Assembly: GCF_001645125.1 (NCBI RefSeq)
Contig: NZ_LXKA01000360.1
Coordinates: forward strand, 62,001 to 126,000
From: Paraburkholderia ginsengiterrae
GTDB taxonomy: Bacteria; Pseudomonadota; Gammaproteobacteria; Burkholderiales; Burkholderiaceae
Direction: 5' to 3'
DNA: 64,000 nt
Both the position numbers and the translations under genes were made by a program. The notes beneath the pieces were generated by a model. It saw only the letters and a program-made list of their open reading frames with translations, did not search any database and was not told the DNA's origin. Each line of letters opens with the position of its first letter. Position 1 is the stretch's first letter. Of this stretch, positions 54,295 to 63,680 are shown one piece after another.

Positions 54295-55254
54295 CTAACT
54301 GCCCATGCTCGGCAGAAGCGTCCGGTAGATGTGAATGAATGCAGGTCCCAGCAGCACCGTGAGGAGCGCGGGGAAAATGCAGAAAATGAGCGGAAACAGC
54401 AATTTCAGCGCGATCTTCGAGGCCTGCTCCTCAGCCCGCATCTTGCGGCGCGTGCGCAGCGTGTCGGATAGCACGCGCAATGAGGAGCCGATGCTGGTGC
54501 CGAAACGTTCGGCCTGGATCAGCATCGCGCAGAACGCTTCGACATCCTCAACGCCGGTGCGCAGTGTCAGGTTGCGCAGCGCTTTCTCCTTGGTGAACCC
54601 CGAGCGCATTTCAAGCAGCATCAGTTGAAATTCACTGGCGACGACCGGGCTGCGCAGTTCGATTTCATCCGCCACCTTCATCAATGCCGCATCGAGGCTG
54701 AGACCGGCTTCGACGCAGACGGTCAGCAGGTCGAGCGCGTCGGGAAAATCTTCGAAAATCGCCCGCTTGCGCCATGCAATGCGGCGTGCCAGCACGATGT
54801 TCGGGATGTAGTAGCCGATCCCGGCAAGCGCCGCGAGCATGCCGAACAGCATGTACGGCTCCTCGGCGAGCGCCGTGTTGACGAGCCAGCCCAGCGCGCT
54901 TAGCGGCAGCGCGAGCGCCAGCAGGGTCTTGGCGGCAAAGTAGAGGGCGGCGGCGCCTGGCGTGCGCCAGCCCGCATTCATCATCTCCACGCGCAGGGCC
55001 GAGTTTTCCCAGCCTTCGGCGGGGATGGACAGCTTCGAAATAGGCTGCGAAATCTCCGCGAGCTTTTCGAGCCAGGCGGTTCCCGTCGACGTGGAACCGG
55101 GCTCGGACATGGGCATCGTCGCGCCGCTGGCCTGTTCAATGCGCCGTCGCATATCGCGCGGCGAGACCAGGATTATGATGACGCACACCACACCGAACAC
55201 CACGGCGAACAGGCCGGCCAGCAACAGCAGATGCATCGAGTCGAGCGTTTGCAT
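54295..55254 (-). CDS. tadC: Tad pilus inner-membrane platform protein TadC
   Basis: A 319-residue type II secretion F-domain protein of the Tad pilus platform. Hydrophobic segments are at both ends (about 5-30, 95-145, 285-315), and the GspF-like domain (FPDALDLLTVCVEAGLSLDA and FGTSIGSSLRVLSDTLRTRR) lies between. ATG at 55254 has AGGAG 6 bases upstream; an earlier in-frame start at 55287 is weaker. Works with TadB and the TadA ATPase. Confidence 0.9.
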   Translation of the reverse strand: MQTLDSMHLLLLAGLFAVVFGVVCVIIILVSPRDMRRRIEQASGATMPMSEPGSTSTGTAWLEKLAEISQPISKLSIPAEGWENSALRVEMMNAGWRTPGAAALYFAAKTLLALALPLSALGWLVNTALAEEPYMLFGMLAALAGIGYYIPNIVLARRIAWRKRAIFEDFPDALDLLTVCVEAGLSLDAALMKVADEIELRSPVVASEFQLMLLEMRSGFTKEKALRNLTLRTGVEDVEAFCAMLIQAERFGTSIGSSLRVLSDTLRTRRKMRAEEQASKIALKLLFPLIFCIFPALLTVLLGPAFIHIYRTLLPSMGS

Positions 55255-55303
55255 GACAGCTCCTAAATAGCTTGATTCATGGCGCAACAGCGCAGTTGCG
55301 CCG

Positions 55304-56281
55304 TCAGACGCGAATCTTCACAATGCGCCGCATCCACAGCACGCCGGAGAACATCGACCCCGCCACCACCTCGATCATTTTCAGACCGGCCGGATCGTGC
55401 CACAGCACTTCGAGGAAAGTCGGGTTGACGAACATCATCAGCGCCGCGGTGCCAAACGGCAGCAAGCCGAGAATCCACGCCGACAACTTGCCTTCCGCCG
55501 AGAGCACGCGGATCTTGTCGAACAGCTTCAGACGCTCGCGGATCAGCGAGGCGATACTGTCCAGCACCTCCGCGAGATTGCCGCCGGTTTCGCGCTGGAT
55601 CAGCACGGCGATCACGAAGTAGCGCAAATCGCGGATCGGTACGCGCGTGGCGAGGTTCATCAAGGCCTCGTTCAGCGAGACGCCGTAGTTGATTTCGTCG
55701 AACGTGATGCGGAATTCACCGCCCATGGGCTCGGCGAACTCGCTGCCCACCATGCCGATGGCCCCCGAGAATGCGTGCCCCGCGCGCAGCGCGCGGCTGA
55801 TCATGTCGGCCACCTCGGGCAACTGCCGTTCGAGTTGACGCAGCCGCTTGGCGCGCCGCCTGGCCACATAGAGGATCGGCAGGACCGAGCTCGCGAGAGC
55901 AACGAGTGCGGCGATCGACAGCGGGACCGGGGCGAAACTGCCGCAAGCCAGCACCGCGACGGGAAGCAGCAGGGTCGTGCCGATCAGCCGCGCAATCGAC
56001 CACTTGACCCCCGACTGCTGGATCCACAGGTCGAGCGACTGGATGCGCGGCACCTGCATGAGCAGTTTGTCGATCGTTTGCGACTCGCTCAGCATGCGTT
56101 GCTTGAGGATCGTCAGGCGCTCCTTGTGAACCTGCCCGCCTGCGGACAGGGCGCGGATGCGCGATTCGATCCGGCGGGCAGCGGGACCATGACGATTGTT
56201 CCACCACTGGTAGCTGCCTTCGAGCGCGAGTACCACCGCGATGAACAGCAGAATGGCGAAGGCATAGAAGATCGGGTTCAT
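55304..56281 (-). CDS. tadB: Tad pilus inner-membrane platform protein TadB
   Basis: A 325-residue GspF-domain membrane protein, partner of TadC. An N-terminal anchor (residues 2-22), a basic cytoplasmic stretch, the F domain (LPEVADMISRALRAGHAFSG; ETGGNLAEVLDSIASLIRER) and C-terminal helices. It starts 99 bases after tadA and ends 49 before tadC. Confidence 0.9.
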   Translation of the reverse strand: MNPIFYAFAILLFIAVVLALEGSYQWWNNRHGPAARRIESRIRALSAGGQVHKERLTILKQRMLSESQTIDKLLMQVPRIQSLDLWIQQSGVKWSIARLIGTTLLLPVAVLACGSFAPVPLSIAALVALASSVLPILYVARRRAKRLRQLERQLPEVADMISRALRAGHAFSGAIGMVGSEFAEPMGGEFRITFDEINYGVSLNEALMNLATRVPIRDLRYFVIAVLIQRETGGNLAEVLDSIASLIRERLKLFDKIRVLSAEGKLSAWILGLLPFGTAALMMFVNPTFLEVLWHDPAGLKMIEVVAGSMFSGVLWMRRIVKIRV

Positions 56282-56380
56282 GCAAGTCTCCTGAAACCGC
56301 GGCGAATCGGCGTGAAAATCGGCGAGCGATCTTGTGAGAGATTCGGTGCCGGATTCACCGCGCGGATCATGTCAGCAAGG

Positions 56381-57748
56381 TTAGGCGGTTTCGAACTGTC
56401 GTCCTGGGTCGTAGGTCTGTTCAGGCAGCCCTACGCCGAAGGCCTGCAGGCGCTCGGCGAATTTGGGCCGCACGCCGGTCGCGCAGAACCGTCCCCGCAC
56501 GTTGCCGTTCTCATCGATGCCGGTCCGCTTGAACGTGAAGATTTCCTGCATGTTGACGACGTCGCCCTCCATGCCGGTGATCTCCTGAATGCTGACGATC
56601 TTGCGCCGGCCGTCGGTCAGCCGGGCCGCCTGGACCACCACCGCGATAGCCGACGAAATCTGCTGGCGCATGGTCTTGGGCGGCAGCGACAGGCCGCCGA
56701 GGTTGATCATGTTTTCGAGGCGGGTCAGCGCGTCGCGCGGCGTATTCGCGTGAATCGTGGCAAGCGATCCCTCGTGGCCGGTGTTCATCGCGTTGAGCAT
56801 GTCGAGCGCTTCCGCGCCACGCACTTCGCCGAGGATGATGCGATCGGGCCGCATGCGCAGCGCGTTGCGCACCAGCGTGCGCTGCGTGATCTCGCCGCGC
56901 CCCTCGATGTTTGGCGGGCGGGTTTCGAGACGCAGCACATGTTGCTGGCGCATCTGCAGTTCCGCGGCGTCCTCGATGGTGACGATGCGCTCGTCGTCCG
57001 GAATGAAGCCCGACAGCACGTTGAGCAGCGTCGTCTTGCCGCTGCCAGTGCCGCCCGAGACCAGCACGTTGACCTTCGCGCGGGCGAGGGCGTCGAGCAC
57101 CTGCGCCATCGGCGGCGTGAGGCTCTGCAACTCGATCAGATCGGCGATCTGCAGCGGATTGACCGCAAAACGCCGGATCGACAGGAGCGGCCCGTCCACC
57201 GCGGAGGGCGGAATGATCGCGTTCACCCGCGAGCCGTCCGGCAGGCGCGCGTCGACCATCGGACTGGATTCGTCGATGCGCCGCCCGACCCGCGAGACGA
57301 TCTTTTCGATCACCTTCATCAGGTGCGCATCGTCGTAGAACGTCACGTCGGTCATCTCCAGCCGCCCTTTGCGTTCGACATAGGTATGCGCGTGGGTGTT
57401 GACAAGAATGTCGGACACCGTTGGATCGCGCAGCAGGCTTTCCAGCGGACCGAAGCCGAACATCTCGTCATACACGTCGATCACGAGCTGGCGGCGCTCG
57501 AGGTCGTTGGCCGGCGCCTTCTGTTCGTCGAGAATGCGCGCGATGAGCGCGCCGATCTCATGGCGCACCTGGTCGGCCGGCATCCGGGCGAGACGTTCCA
57601 GTTCGACGCGTTCGAGCACACACTGATGGACCTCGCGTTTGAGCTCCTGATAGGCGGCGCGCGCCATCTGGTTCGGCGAATACAGGCCGTGTTCACGTTC
57701 GCCGAAAGGCTGCACGCGTTGGGCTGAAATCTGGTCACGCAGCGACAT
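56381..57748 (-). CDS. tadA: Tad pilus assembly ATPase TadA/CpaF
   Basis: A 455-residue secretion ATPase of the CpaF family that powers Flp pilus assembly at the inner membrane. Walker [16 protein letters not shown] (residues 231-245), Asp/Glu boxes ([11 protein letters not shown]), the Walker B region ([20 protein letters not shown]) and the His box ([18 protein letters not shown]). ATG at 57748 with AAGGAGAA upstream. Starts 21 bases after cpaE. Confidence 0.95.
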   Translation of the reverse strand: MSLRDQISAQRVQPFGEREHGLYSPNQMARAAYQELKREVHQCVLERVELERLARMPADQVRHEIGALIARILDEQKAPANDLERRQLVIDVYDEMFGFGPLESLLRDPTVSDILVNTHAHTYVERKGRLEMTDVTFYDDAHLMKVIEKIVSRVGRRIDESSPMVDARLPDGSRVNAIIPPSAVDGPLLSIRRFAVNPLQIADLIELQSLTPPMAQVLDALARAKVNVLVSGGTGSGKTTLLNVLSGFIPDDERIVTIEDAAELQMRQQHVLRLETRPPNIEGRGEITQRTLVRNALRMRPDRIILGEVRGAEALDMLNAMNTGHEGSLATIHANTPRDALTRLENMINLGGLSLPPKTMRQQISSAIAVVVQAARLTDGRRKIVSIQEITGMEGDVVNMQEIFTFKRTGIDENGNVRGRFCATGVRPKFAERLQAFGVGLPEQTYDPGRQFETA

Positions 57749-57769
57749 GTCGTTCTCCTTGTGAGTGCG

Positions 57770-58978
57770 CTACATTGCTTTGAGTTTCGGTGCCGGGCTG
57801 CGACCGAAGAAGCGGGAGAGCAGGGGTTCGCTGCGCACACTGCCTCCTTCGGATCCAGCGGCCTGGCTGACGATGTTGCTCGCGAGCGCAAGCAGACTGC
57901 GCGAGACTGCGCAATTGCGGCTCATCTTGGTAATCGGCATTCCGTGATTCATCGACTCGGACACGTTCTCGGCGTCTTCGGGAACCACCTGATAAGGACG
58001 CATGCCGAGCACTTCCTCGAGCGCGGCGCGCGCGCGTTCGCCATGCCGGGTGTAGCGGTTCAGCAGCAGCCGGGTACGGTCGGCCGGATAGGCGAGCGAT
58101 GCGAGAATTTCCTGCAGACGTCGGCCCGCCCGCACATGCGGCATGCTCGCCTGCAGCACGATATGAATCTGGTCGCTGCGATCCAGCGCGAGGATGGATA
58201 GCGGATTGAGGGTCTGGCCGAGGTCGAAGACCACCACGTCGTAGCGCGGCGCGGCGACGCCCAGAATCCATTCGAGCCGCTCCTCCTTGATCTCCGCGGC
58301 CTTGATCGGGTCCCCGGCGCCGGCGAGCAGATGGAAGGTGTCGCTCACGTGCACGAGGCAGGCGTCGAAGAAGGCCGCGTCCATCCGGTCGACCTGCGCG
58401 CACATTTGCGGCAAGGTGGAGGGCGGTTTTTCGTCGGAGACGAGAAAGGCGGCGTCGCCGAAAAGCTGATTAAGGTCGACCAGCAGCACACGTTTTTGCT
58501 GGCTATCGGAAATGGCCTGCGCCACGTTGCTGGCGATAAAGCTGGTGCCCGCGCCGCCCTTGCACGAGAGGAACGACACAATCTGCGTCTCGTGCCCGCC
58601 ATGGATCGCACGCTGATTCTCGATGCGCAACAGCGCTTCCCCTAGCGAGTGCTTGTCGAGCGGCCAGCTCAGCACGTCGCGAAATCCGGCGCGCATGGCT
58701 TCGATCAGCGTTTGCGGCGACGCATCCGGAATCAGCAGAATGCACGTGACCCGCGCGTGCTGATGGCACAGCTTGCCGATCGCGGGAAGCTCGCTGGTAT
58801 CCATGACCGACGCGTCGACGATCAGCACGTCGAACGCGTCGAGGCTGTCGCCACGCTCCATCAGCAGCGATGGTTTGCCGGCCATGCGGGTGGTGCGGTA
58901 ATTGCCGCATTCGCCGATCATCTGCACGATCTGCGAAAGCCGCGTGGTGTCGTCCGAAGTGGTGAGAATATTGATCAT
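57770..58978 (-). CDS. cpaE: Tad pilus localisation protein CpaE/TadZ (MinD-like)
   Basis: A 402-residue protein with an atypical receiver-like domain (1-120; LDAFDVLIVDASVMDTSE) and a ParA/MinD-type ATPase domain. The deviant Walker A is KGGAGTS (140-146). These proteins place the pilus machine at the cell pole. It begins 25 bases after tadF. Confidence 0.9.
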   Translation of the reverse strand: MINILTTSDDTTRLSQIVQMIGECGNYRTTRMAGKPSLLMERGDSLDAFDVLIVDASVMDTSELPAIGKLCHQHARVTCILLIPDASPQTLIEAMRAGFRDVLSWPLDKHSLGEALLRIENQRAIHGGHETQIVSFLSCKGGAGTSFIASNVAQAISDSQQKRVLLVDLNQLFGDAAFLVSDEKPPSTLPQMCAQVDRMDAAFFDACLVHVSDTFHLLAGAGDPIKAAEIKEERLEWILGVAAPRYDVVVFDLGQTLNPLSILALDRSDQIHIVLQASMPHVRAGRRLQEILASLAYPADRTRLLLNRYTRHGERARAALEEVLGMRPYQVVPEDAENVSESMNHGMPITKMSRNCAVSRSLLALASNIVSQAAGSEGGSVRSEPLLSRFFGRSPAPKLKAM

Positions 58979-59003
58979 GGTCGTGGCTGCCTGGCTGTGG
59001 TCG

Positions 59004-59471
59004 TTAATTGCAGACGGTGCCGCCTGTCGAGCTCGTGAGGCTCTCGCGTGGCAACGTGGTGGTGAGCGGCGGCATGGTGAGCGTGAGCGGCATGAACGGA
59101 AACATGGTTTTCACCTTGACATTGGTGACGCTGACAGTCACCGTGCTGCAACTGCTGCGGGCGGTCGGCGCATCGGAGTCGCACCCGGAAGGCAAATAGG
59201 AAACTGAAATATTCGAGGTGCTCAGCAACGGCAGCAGCGCGGTCATTCTCGTCTTGATGACACTCGCGTTGGCGTCGCATACGACAGCTGTGCGCGCACC
59301 AAGGCGAACCGCTTCGGTGGCCGTGCTCCAGTAGAACAGCACACGCGAGAATTCGCAGACGCCAATCAGCAGGCTCAGGAAAATGCCCAGCACCAGCGCC
59401 AGTTCGACGGTTGTGGCACCGCGTTGGCGCCACTGCCGTGGCGAGGTGCGCGACGGAGATAGCGTGTTCAT
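59004..59471 (-). CDS. TadE/TadF-like minor pseudopilin
   Basis: A 155-residue protein with a basic N-terminus and one hydrophobic helix starting at the TadE signature RGATTVELALVLGIFLSLLI (residues 17-36). The periplasmic part holds several Cys likely in disulphides. ATG overlaps the preceding tadE stop by four bases. Confidence 0.85.
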   Translation of the reverse strand: MNTLSPSRTSPRQWRQRGATTVELALVLGIFLSLLIGVCEFSRVLFYWSTATEAVRLGARTAVVCDANASVIKTRMTALLPLLSTSNISVSYLPSGCDSDAPTARSSCSTVTVSVTNVKVKTMFPFMPLTLTMPPLTTTLPRESLTSSTGGTVCN

Positions 59472-59983
59472 AGCACCTGCCTCATGACGGTCGTGATGTC
59501 GTTGAAACTGATCGAGCCGAGGCCGCGAAACGGTTCGATCGGCGCGTAGCTGTAGCCGGTGATCTTGACTGCGACCAGGTTGACGGTGCCCGCGGCCGTG
59601 CCCGAACTGGCACCGTTGTTCGAGTCGTAGGTCGGGACACTGCCGAACGTCATGCCCGGACAACCCGTCGAACTCACCCGGTCGCAGATCACCACCATGC
59701 TGGTCTTCAAACCGCTGACCAGCACGGAGCCGCTGCAGTCGGTGGTGCCGTATACCGCGAGACATTGCGCCTGGGCGACCGGATACGCGATGTCGCTCGG
59801 CGAAAACTCGGACAGATAGCGTGCAGCGTCGCGCGTTGCCTTGGTGAGGGCGTCGTACTGGTAGATCGCGTAGCCGAATTCCGTTACGCCGGTCACGAGC
59901 AGCACGAGCGGGATCAGCACGAGGCCAAACTCCACCGCGGCCACGCCGCGCATCTTCCGCCGTGAAAGCAGGGTTCTTTTCAT
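59468..59983 (-). CDS. tadE: TadE-like minor pseudopilin
   Basis: A 171-residue protein with the TadE motif RGVAAVEFGLVLIPLVLLVT (residues 12-31; the Glu is the one needed for processing by the prepilin peptidase) and a periplasmic domain with paired Cys. Ends in an ATGA overlap with the next gene; begins 9 bases after tadG. Confidence 0.9.
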   Translation of the reverse strand: MKRTLLSRRKMRGVAAVEFGLVLIPLVLLVTGVTEFGYAIYQYDALTKATRDAARYLSEFSPSDIAYPVAQAQCLAVYGTTDCSGSVLVSGLKTSMVVICDRVSSTGCPGMTFGSVPTYDSNNGASSGTAAGTVNLVAVKITGYSYAPIEPFRGLGSISFNDITTVMRQVL

Positions 59984-59992
59984 GACACGCTC

Positions 59993-61255
59993 CTATTGCA
60001 CCAGCACGGGAACCAGCGGTCCGGCGCCGGTGCCGGCGCCCGGCGCGCCTTGCGTGGCGCACGGGCTGCCGGCCGAATTCGACAGGCCGAGATACTCGAG
60101 AAACACAGCATTGATATCGCCGCCTTGCTGCATCGGGTTGACCATCAGCACACAGGCCCAGCCGTTCACCGGCACCTGGTGCGTGCCAGGGTTCGTAAAG
60201 CCGGTGCAATCGACCATCGGCGCGAGCACCAGCCGGCGATCGGCGCCCGCCTTGTACACAGATTGCGCGGAGGGGCTGCCTTGCGTCTTGTAGCCGGTGA
60301 CGTTGTCCCCCTGGTACGGCGCGTACTTGGTGCGCTCCTGGACAAAATCGGGGTAGGCGTTGCCGTTTGGATTGGACGCGGTGGTGTACGCGTAGCCGGT
60401 AAAGTCGGTCACACCGGTGGAGCCGCCGGCATAGATGCCGAAGCGCGTATTCCAGTCCTTGTCGAGCGACGACTTGTTGCCGGTGGTGCCGATCTGGGTG
60501 CCGTTCGCGGGCAGGCTGCATTGGCCGGCACCGGACAGCAGCGAGCCCAGCGAGCTCGCACCGCTGTTGCCCGGCGTCAGGTTGGCCCAGCCGAAGTTGC
60601 CGCCGCCGTAGGTGCCGTTGCCCTGGCTGTCCACCTTGGAGGTCAGCCATTGGCCGATCGTGTAGGACGACACGCCGGCCGAGGCCGGTGTGCAGACGAA
60701 CACCGGGATGGCGCAGGTGGTTTGCGCGGCACCCACCGTGGCGACAGCTGCCGCGGACACTGACGAGCTTGCCAGCTTCGCGGCGTTGGCCGCGCTCATG
60801 CCCGGCAGCGCACCGAACACCTGCACGAACCAGTTGGCGATGCCGGTGAGCTGGGTGGTGCACTGTGCGTACTTGATATTAGCGAGCGAATAGGTGATCG
60901 AGTCTTTGCTCTCGAAGGTATCGCTCGTGGAATCGCTGTACAGCACAGTGCTGTCCGTCACCGCCGAGACAGCGGTGCTCTGGAAGAAAGCACTGTTGGC
61001 GTGTGCGGCGGCGATGCCGGCCGCCTCGGACACCGACAAAGGGGTGGCGCCGGTGAGGTCGCGCGCCGCGGCCAGCGCACAGGCGTCGGCGCTGTTCTGC
61101 AACTCGCTCTTGGTCACATACAGCTTGCCGAGATCGAGCACCAGGCCGACGAAGCCGATCAGCGCGACGAGCGACAACGCGACGATGATCGCCACCGCGC
61201 CGCGCTCGCGCCTGCGAGCCGCACCGTATTTCCGTGATTGCATGACGCGACGCAT
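59993..61255 (-). CDS. tadG: TadG-like pilus protein
   Basis: A 420-residue protein with an N-terminal helix of the TadE/TadG type (RERGAVAIIVALSLVALIGF, about 16-35) followed by DLGKLYVTKSELQNSADACALAAA, typical of TadG-related proteins, and a long Gly/Ser-rich periplasmic region. No clear von Willebrand MIDAS motif was seen, so it is a short TadG form. Sits directly before tadE. Confidence 0.8.
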   Translation of the reverse strand: MRRVMQSRKYGAARRRERGAVAIIVALSLVALIGFVGLVLDLGKLYVTKSELQNSADACALAAARDLTGATPLSVSEAAGIAAAHANSAFFQSTAVSAVTDSTVLYSDSTSDTFESKDSITYSLANIKYAQCTTQLTGIANWFVQVFGALPGMSAANAAKLASSSVSAAAVATVGAAQTTCAIPVFVCTPASAGVSSYTIGQWLTSKVDSQGNGTYGGGNFGWANLTPGNSGASSLGSLLSGAGQCSLPANGTQIGTTGNKSSLDKDWNTRFGIYAGGSTGVTDFTGYAYTTASNPNGNAYPDFVQERTKYAPYQGDNVTGYKTQGSPSAQSVYKAGADRRLVLAPMVDCTGFTNPGTHQVPVNGWACVLMVNPMQQGGDINAVFLEYLGLSNSAGSPCATQGAPGAGTGAGPLVPVLVQ

Positions 61256-61278
61256 GGCGCCCCCCTACCTTTCGTGTG

Positions 61279-61587
61279 TTACTGACTGCCGGCCCCGCTG
61301 CCGCTGCCGACACCGATGACGAACGCGTTCGGTGCCGGGGCGGGTTGCTGGAAGGACTTGTCATACGTGTCCATCGCCGCGGCGGCGGCCTTGCCGTCCA
61401 TGCCCGGTGCCGGCGGAGCATGCTCGCCCGCGTGCGGATCGATGATCTGCGCCTCCTTGACGGACTTGAGGGCTTCGCCGAAATGCTTGTCCCAGATCGG
61501 CGTGCTGGTCATGCAACCGCTCAGCGCCACGCAGGCCGGCACGATGAGCGCGGTCCAGCGCGCGAAAGCAAAGTGTTCGTGTTTCAT
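61279..61587 (-). CDS. Small lipoprotein of the tad locus
   Basis: A 102-residue lipoprotein: signal MKHEHFAFARWTALIVPACV with lipobox LSGC (Cys about residue 25), then a helix (DKHFGEALKSVKEAQIIDPH) and a Pro/Ala/Gly-rich tail. Found between the secretin and pseudopilin genes; it may be the pilotin or a secretin-associated lipoprotein, by position only. AGGGGAA precedes the ATG. Confidence 0.75.
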   Translation of the reverse strand: MKHEHFAFARWTALIVPACVALSGCMTSTPIWDKHFGEALKSVKEAQIIDPHAGEHAPPAPGMDGKAAAAAMDTYDKSFQQPAPAPNAFVIGVGSGSGAGSQ

Positions 61588-61608
61588 GAGATTCCCCTTG
61601 GCATCACA

Positions 61609-63576
61609 TCAACGGTCGGCCGTGTGGCTCGACGTGTCCGCTTTGGCGACGTCCTGCCGTCCCTGGTGGGAGGCGATCCGCGCCGCGGCGCTTTCGATAC
61701 GGGCAGCGCGGGCGGCCTGCTCAGCCGTCGCGGACGGTGGCGCTTCCGCGAGCAGGACCGACGTGCTGGGCGCAGGGTCCGGCACGGGCGTCGCGGTGAC
61801 GGTGCTGCGTGCTTCGGCCTGCGGATCGGACGGCGGCAACGCCATCGCTGCCGGTGCCGCCGGTGCTTGCGGCGCCGGGGCGGGCTGCGGTGCCGGCGGG
61901 CTCATCGTGGCAGGAGCGGCGGCCGGAGCAGGCATGGGCGACACATCCGGGGTAGCGTTGCCGGGTGCGGCACGCATTTTCGGGTTACGGCCTTCCATGT
62001 TGCCGGTCGCGTAGACGTCGACGTCGTTCACATGCGAGAAGGTGTCCGTGGGCAGCGGCAGGTCCGCGGTTTGCAGCGGCTTGACCAGATGCGGCGTGAT
62101 GATGAACACGAGCTCCGTCAGATCCTGCTGGAACGACGTGCTGCGCGCCAGCGCACCGAGCACCGGCACTTCGCCGATGCCGGGAATCGCCTTCAGCGCG
62201 CCGGTCACGTTGCTCTTCATCAGTCCGCCAATCGCGAACGACTCGCCGTCATGCATCTGCACGACAGTGGAGGCCCGGCGCGTCGTGATGAGCGGCAGGA
62301 TCGACACGCCGCTCACGTTGGAGGCGCTTAGCGTGACGCCGGTTGGCGACAGTTCGGACACCTCAGGTGCGACCTTCAGGCTGATATGGCCGTTGGCGAG
62401 CACGGTCGGCGTGAATTTCAGGCCCACGCCGAATTCCTCTTCCTGCAGCGTGATGCTCGTCACGCCGGTACCGCTGCTTTGCGGCACCGGAATGAAGATC
62501 TTGCCGCCGGCGAGGAAGGTGGCTTCCTGGCCGCTGATCGCGACGAGATTCGGCTCGGCGAGAATCTTGACCAGGTCGTCCGTCTTCTGCGCGTCGAAGG
62601 CGAGATTGAACGGCCGGTTGTTCGCCTTGCTCACCGCCACGGCGCTCGTGACGCCGGCCAGCAGATTGCTGACCAGCGCGCCGGTCCATGAACCGAAACC
62701 GCCCTGAATGTTGAGCGCCGCGCCCATCTGGTTGATGAGCGTCTTCGACACCTCGGCGACCTTCACTTCGAGCATCACCTGCTGCGGGGCGTCAACCGTC
62801 ATCATGTTGATGACCTCGGAGGCCTTGCTGGTGGTCGAGCTCTGCTGGGACACGTTGGCCGTGCCGCCGAGCGTGCCGGTGCCGCTTTGCTGCTGCTGGG
62901 TGGCCTGCGCTTCCGCGTAGGCCTTCGCGATTTCCAGCGCCTGCTGGGCTGCCGGCGAGCTCGACACATGCCCGCCCAGCACCAGATTGCCCGCCGCGGT
63001 CGAGACGCGAATGCCGCGCTCGGCGGGCAGCAGCTGCGTCAGCGACTGTTGCAGGCCGTTGGGGTCGATGTTGACGATCACGTCGATCATCTGGCATCCG
63101 CCGCTGCGTCCCTGCACGATCATGTTGGTCGTACCGACCGCCATGCCGACGAGGTAGAGCGTGCGCGGCGTCACCAGCGTGGCCTGCACGATGGTCGGAT
63201 TGCCGAGCGTGCGGTTGCGTGCCGGTTCGGCGAGCGGGAACAAGGTCGACTTGCCGACCGGCACGACCACGCTGCTCATTTCGTGAATGTCCCCGGTGCA
63301 ACTCGGTCCGCGCAGCGGGGCGGCCGCAGCGGCCGCCCCGGCTGCTCCGCCCGCCGGGATCGGCGCCATGCTGACCATCATCGGCGTTGCGCCGCGGCCC
63401 GCCGGCATCGGCAGATTCGGCCGAGCCTTGGCGAGAGCAGGAAGCTCCACCGCTTCCTGTGCCACGCCGCTTTGCGCGACCAGCAATCCGGTGCACAGCG
63501 CCGAGGCGAGCATGACGCCGCCCAGCGAGCGGTTGCGCATCGCGCTACCGGATGAAATACCGTGTTTCGTTTTCAT
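61609..63576 (-). CDS. cpaC: Tad outer-membrane secretin CpaC/RcpA
   Basis: A 655-residue secretin forming the outer-membrane pore for the Flp pilus. Signal peptide (about residues 13-40), a BON/N-terminal pilus domain (PVGKSTLFPLAEPARNRTLG), a Gln-rich linker (AQATQQQQSGTGTLGG), and the secretin core with VLLEVKVAEVS-like strands and LITTRRASTVVQMHDGESFA, then GLMKSNVTGALKAIPGIGEV. The last 120 residues are an Ala/Pro-rich tail, longer than in many relatives. ATG at 63576 with AGGAA; an internal ATG 12 codons later is possible. Confidence 0.9.
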   Translation of the reverse strand: MKTKHGISSGSAMRNRSLGGVMLASALCTGLLVAQSGVAQEAVELPALAKARPNLPMPAGRGATPMMVSMAPIPAGGAAGAAAAAAPLRGPSCTGDIHEMSSVVVPVGKSTLFPLAEPARNRTLGNPTIVQATLVTPRTLYLVGMAVGTTNMIVQGRSGGCQMIDVIVNIDPNGLQQSLTQLLPAERGIRVSTAAGNLVLGGHVSSSPAAQQALEIAKAYAEAQATQQQQSGTGTLGGTANVSQQSSTTSKASEVINMMTVDAPQQVMLEVKVAEVSKTLINQMGAALNIQGGFGSWTGALVSNLLAGVTSAVAVSKANNRPFNLAFDAQKTDDLVKILAEPNLVAISGQEATFLAGGKIFIPVPQSSGTGVTSITLQEEEFGVGLKFTPTVLANGHISLKVAPEVSELSPTGVTLSASNVSGVSILPLITTRRASTVVQMHDGESFAIGGLMKSNVTGALKAIPGIGEVPVLGALARSTSFQQDLTELVFIITPHLVKPLQTADLPLPTDTFSHVNDVDVYATGNMEGRNPKMRAAPGNATPDVSPMPAPAAAPATMSPPAPQPAPAPQAPAAPAAMALPPSDPQAEARSTVTATPVPDPAPSTSVLLAEAPPSATAEQAARAARIESAAARIASHQGRQDVAKADTSSHTADR

Positions 63577-63680
63577 TTTCCTGCCCCCGTTTGCCGACCT
63601 CGGTGGATCGTGACTTAGGTTATTTGCCTTGATGGTGGCGCTGGCGGCGCCTGGTCCTTATTGACGCCGCCGCCTTCCGC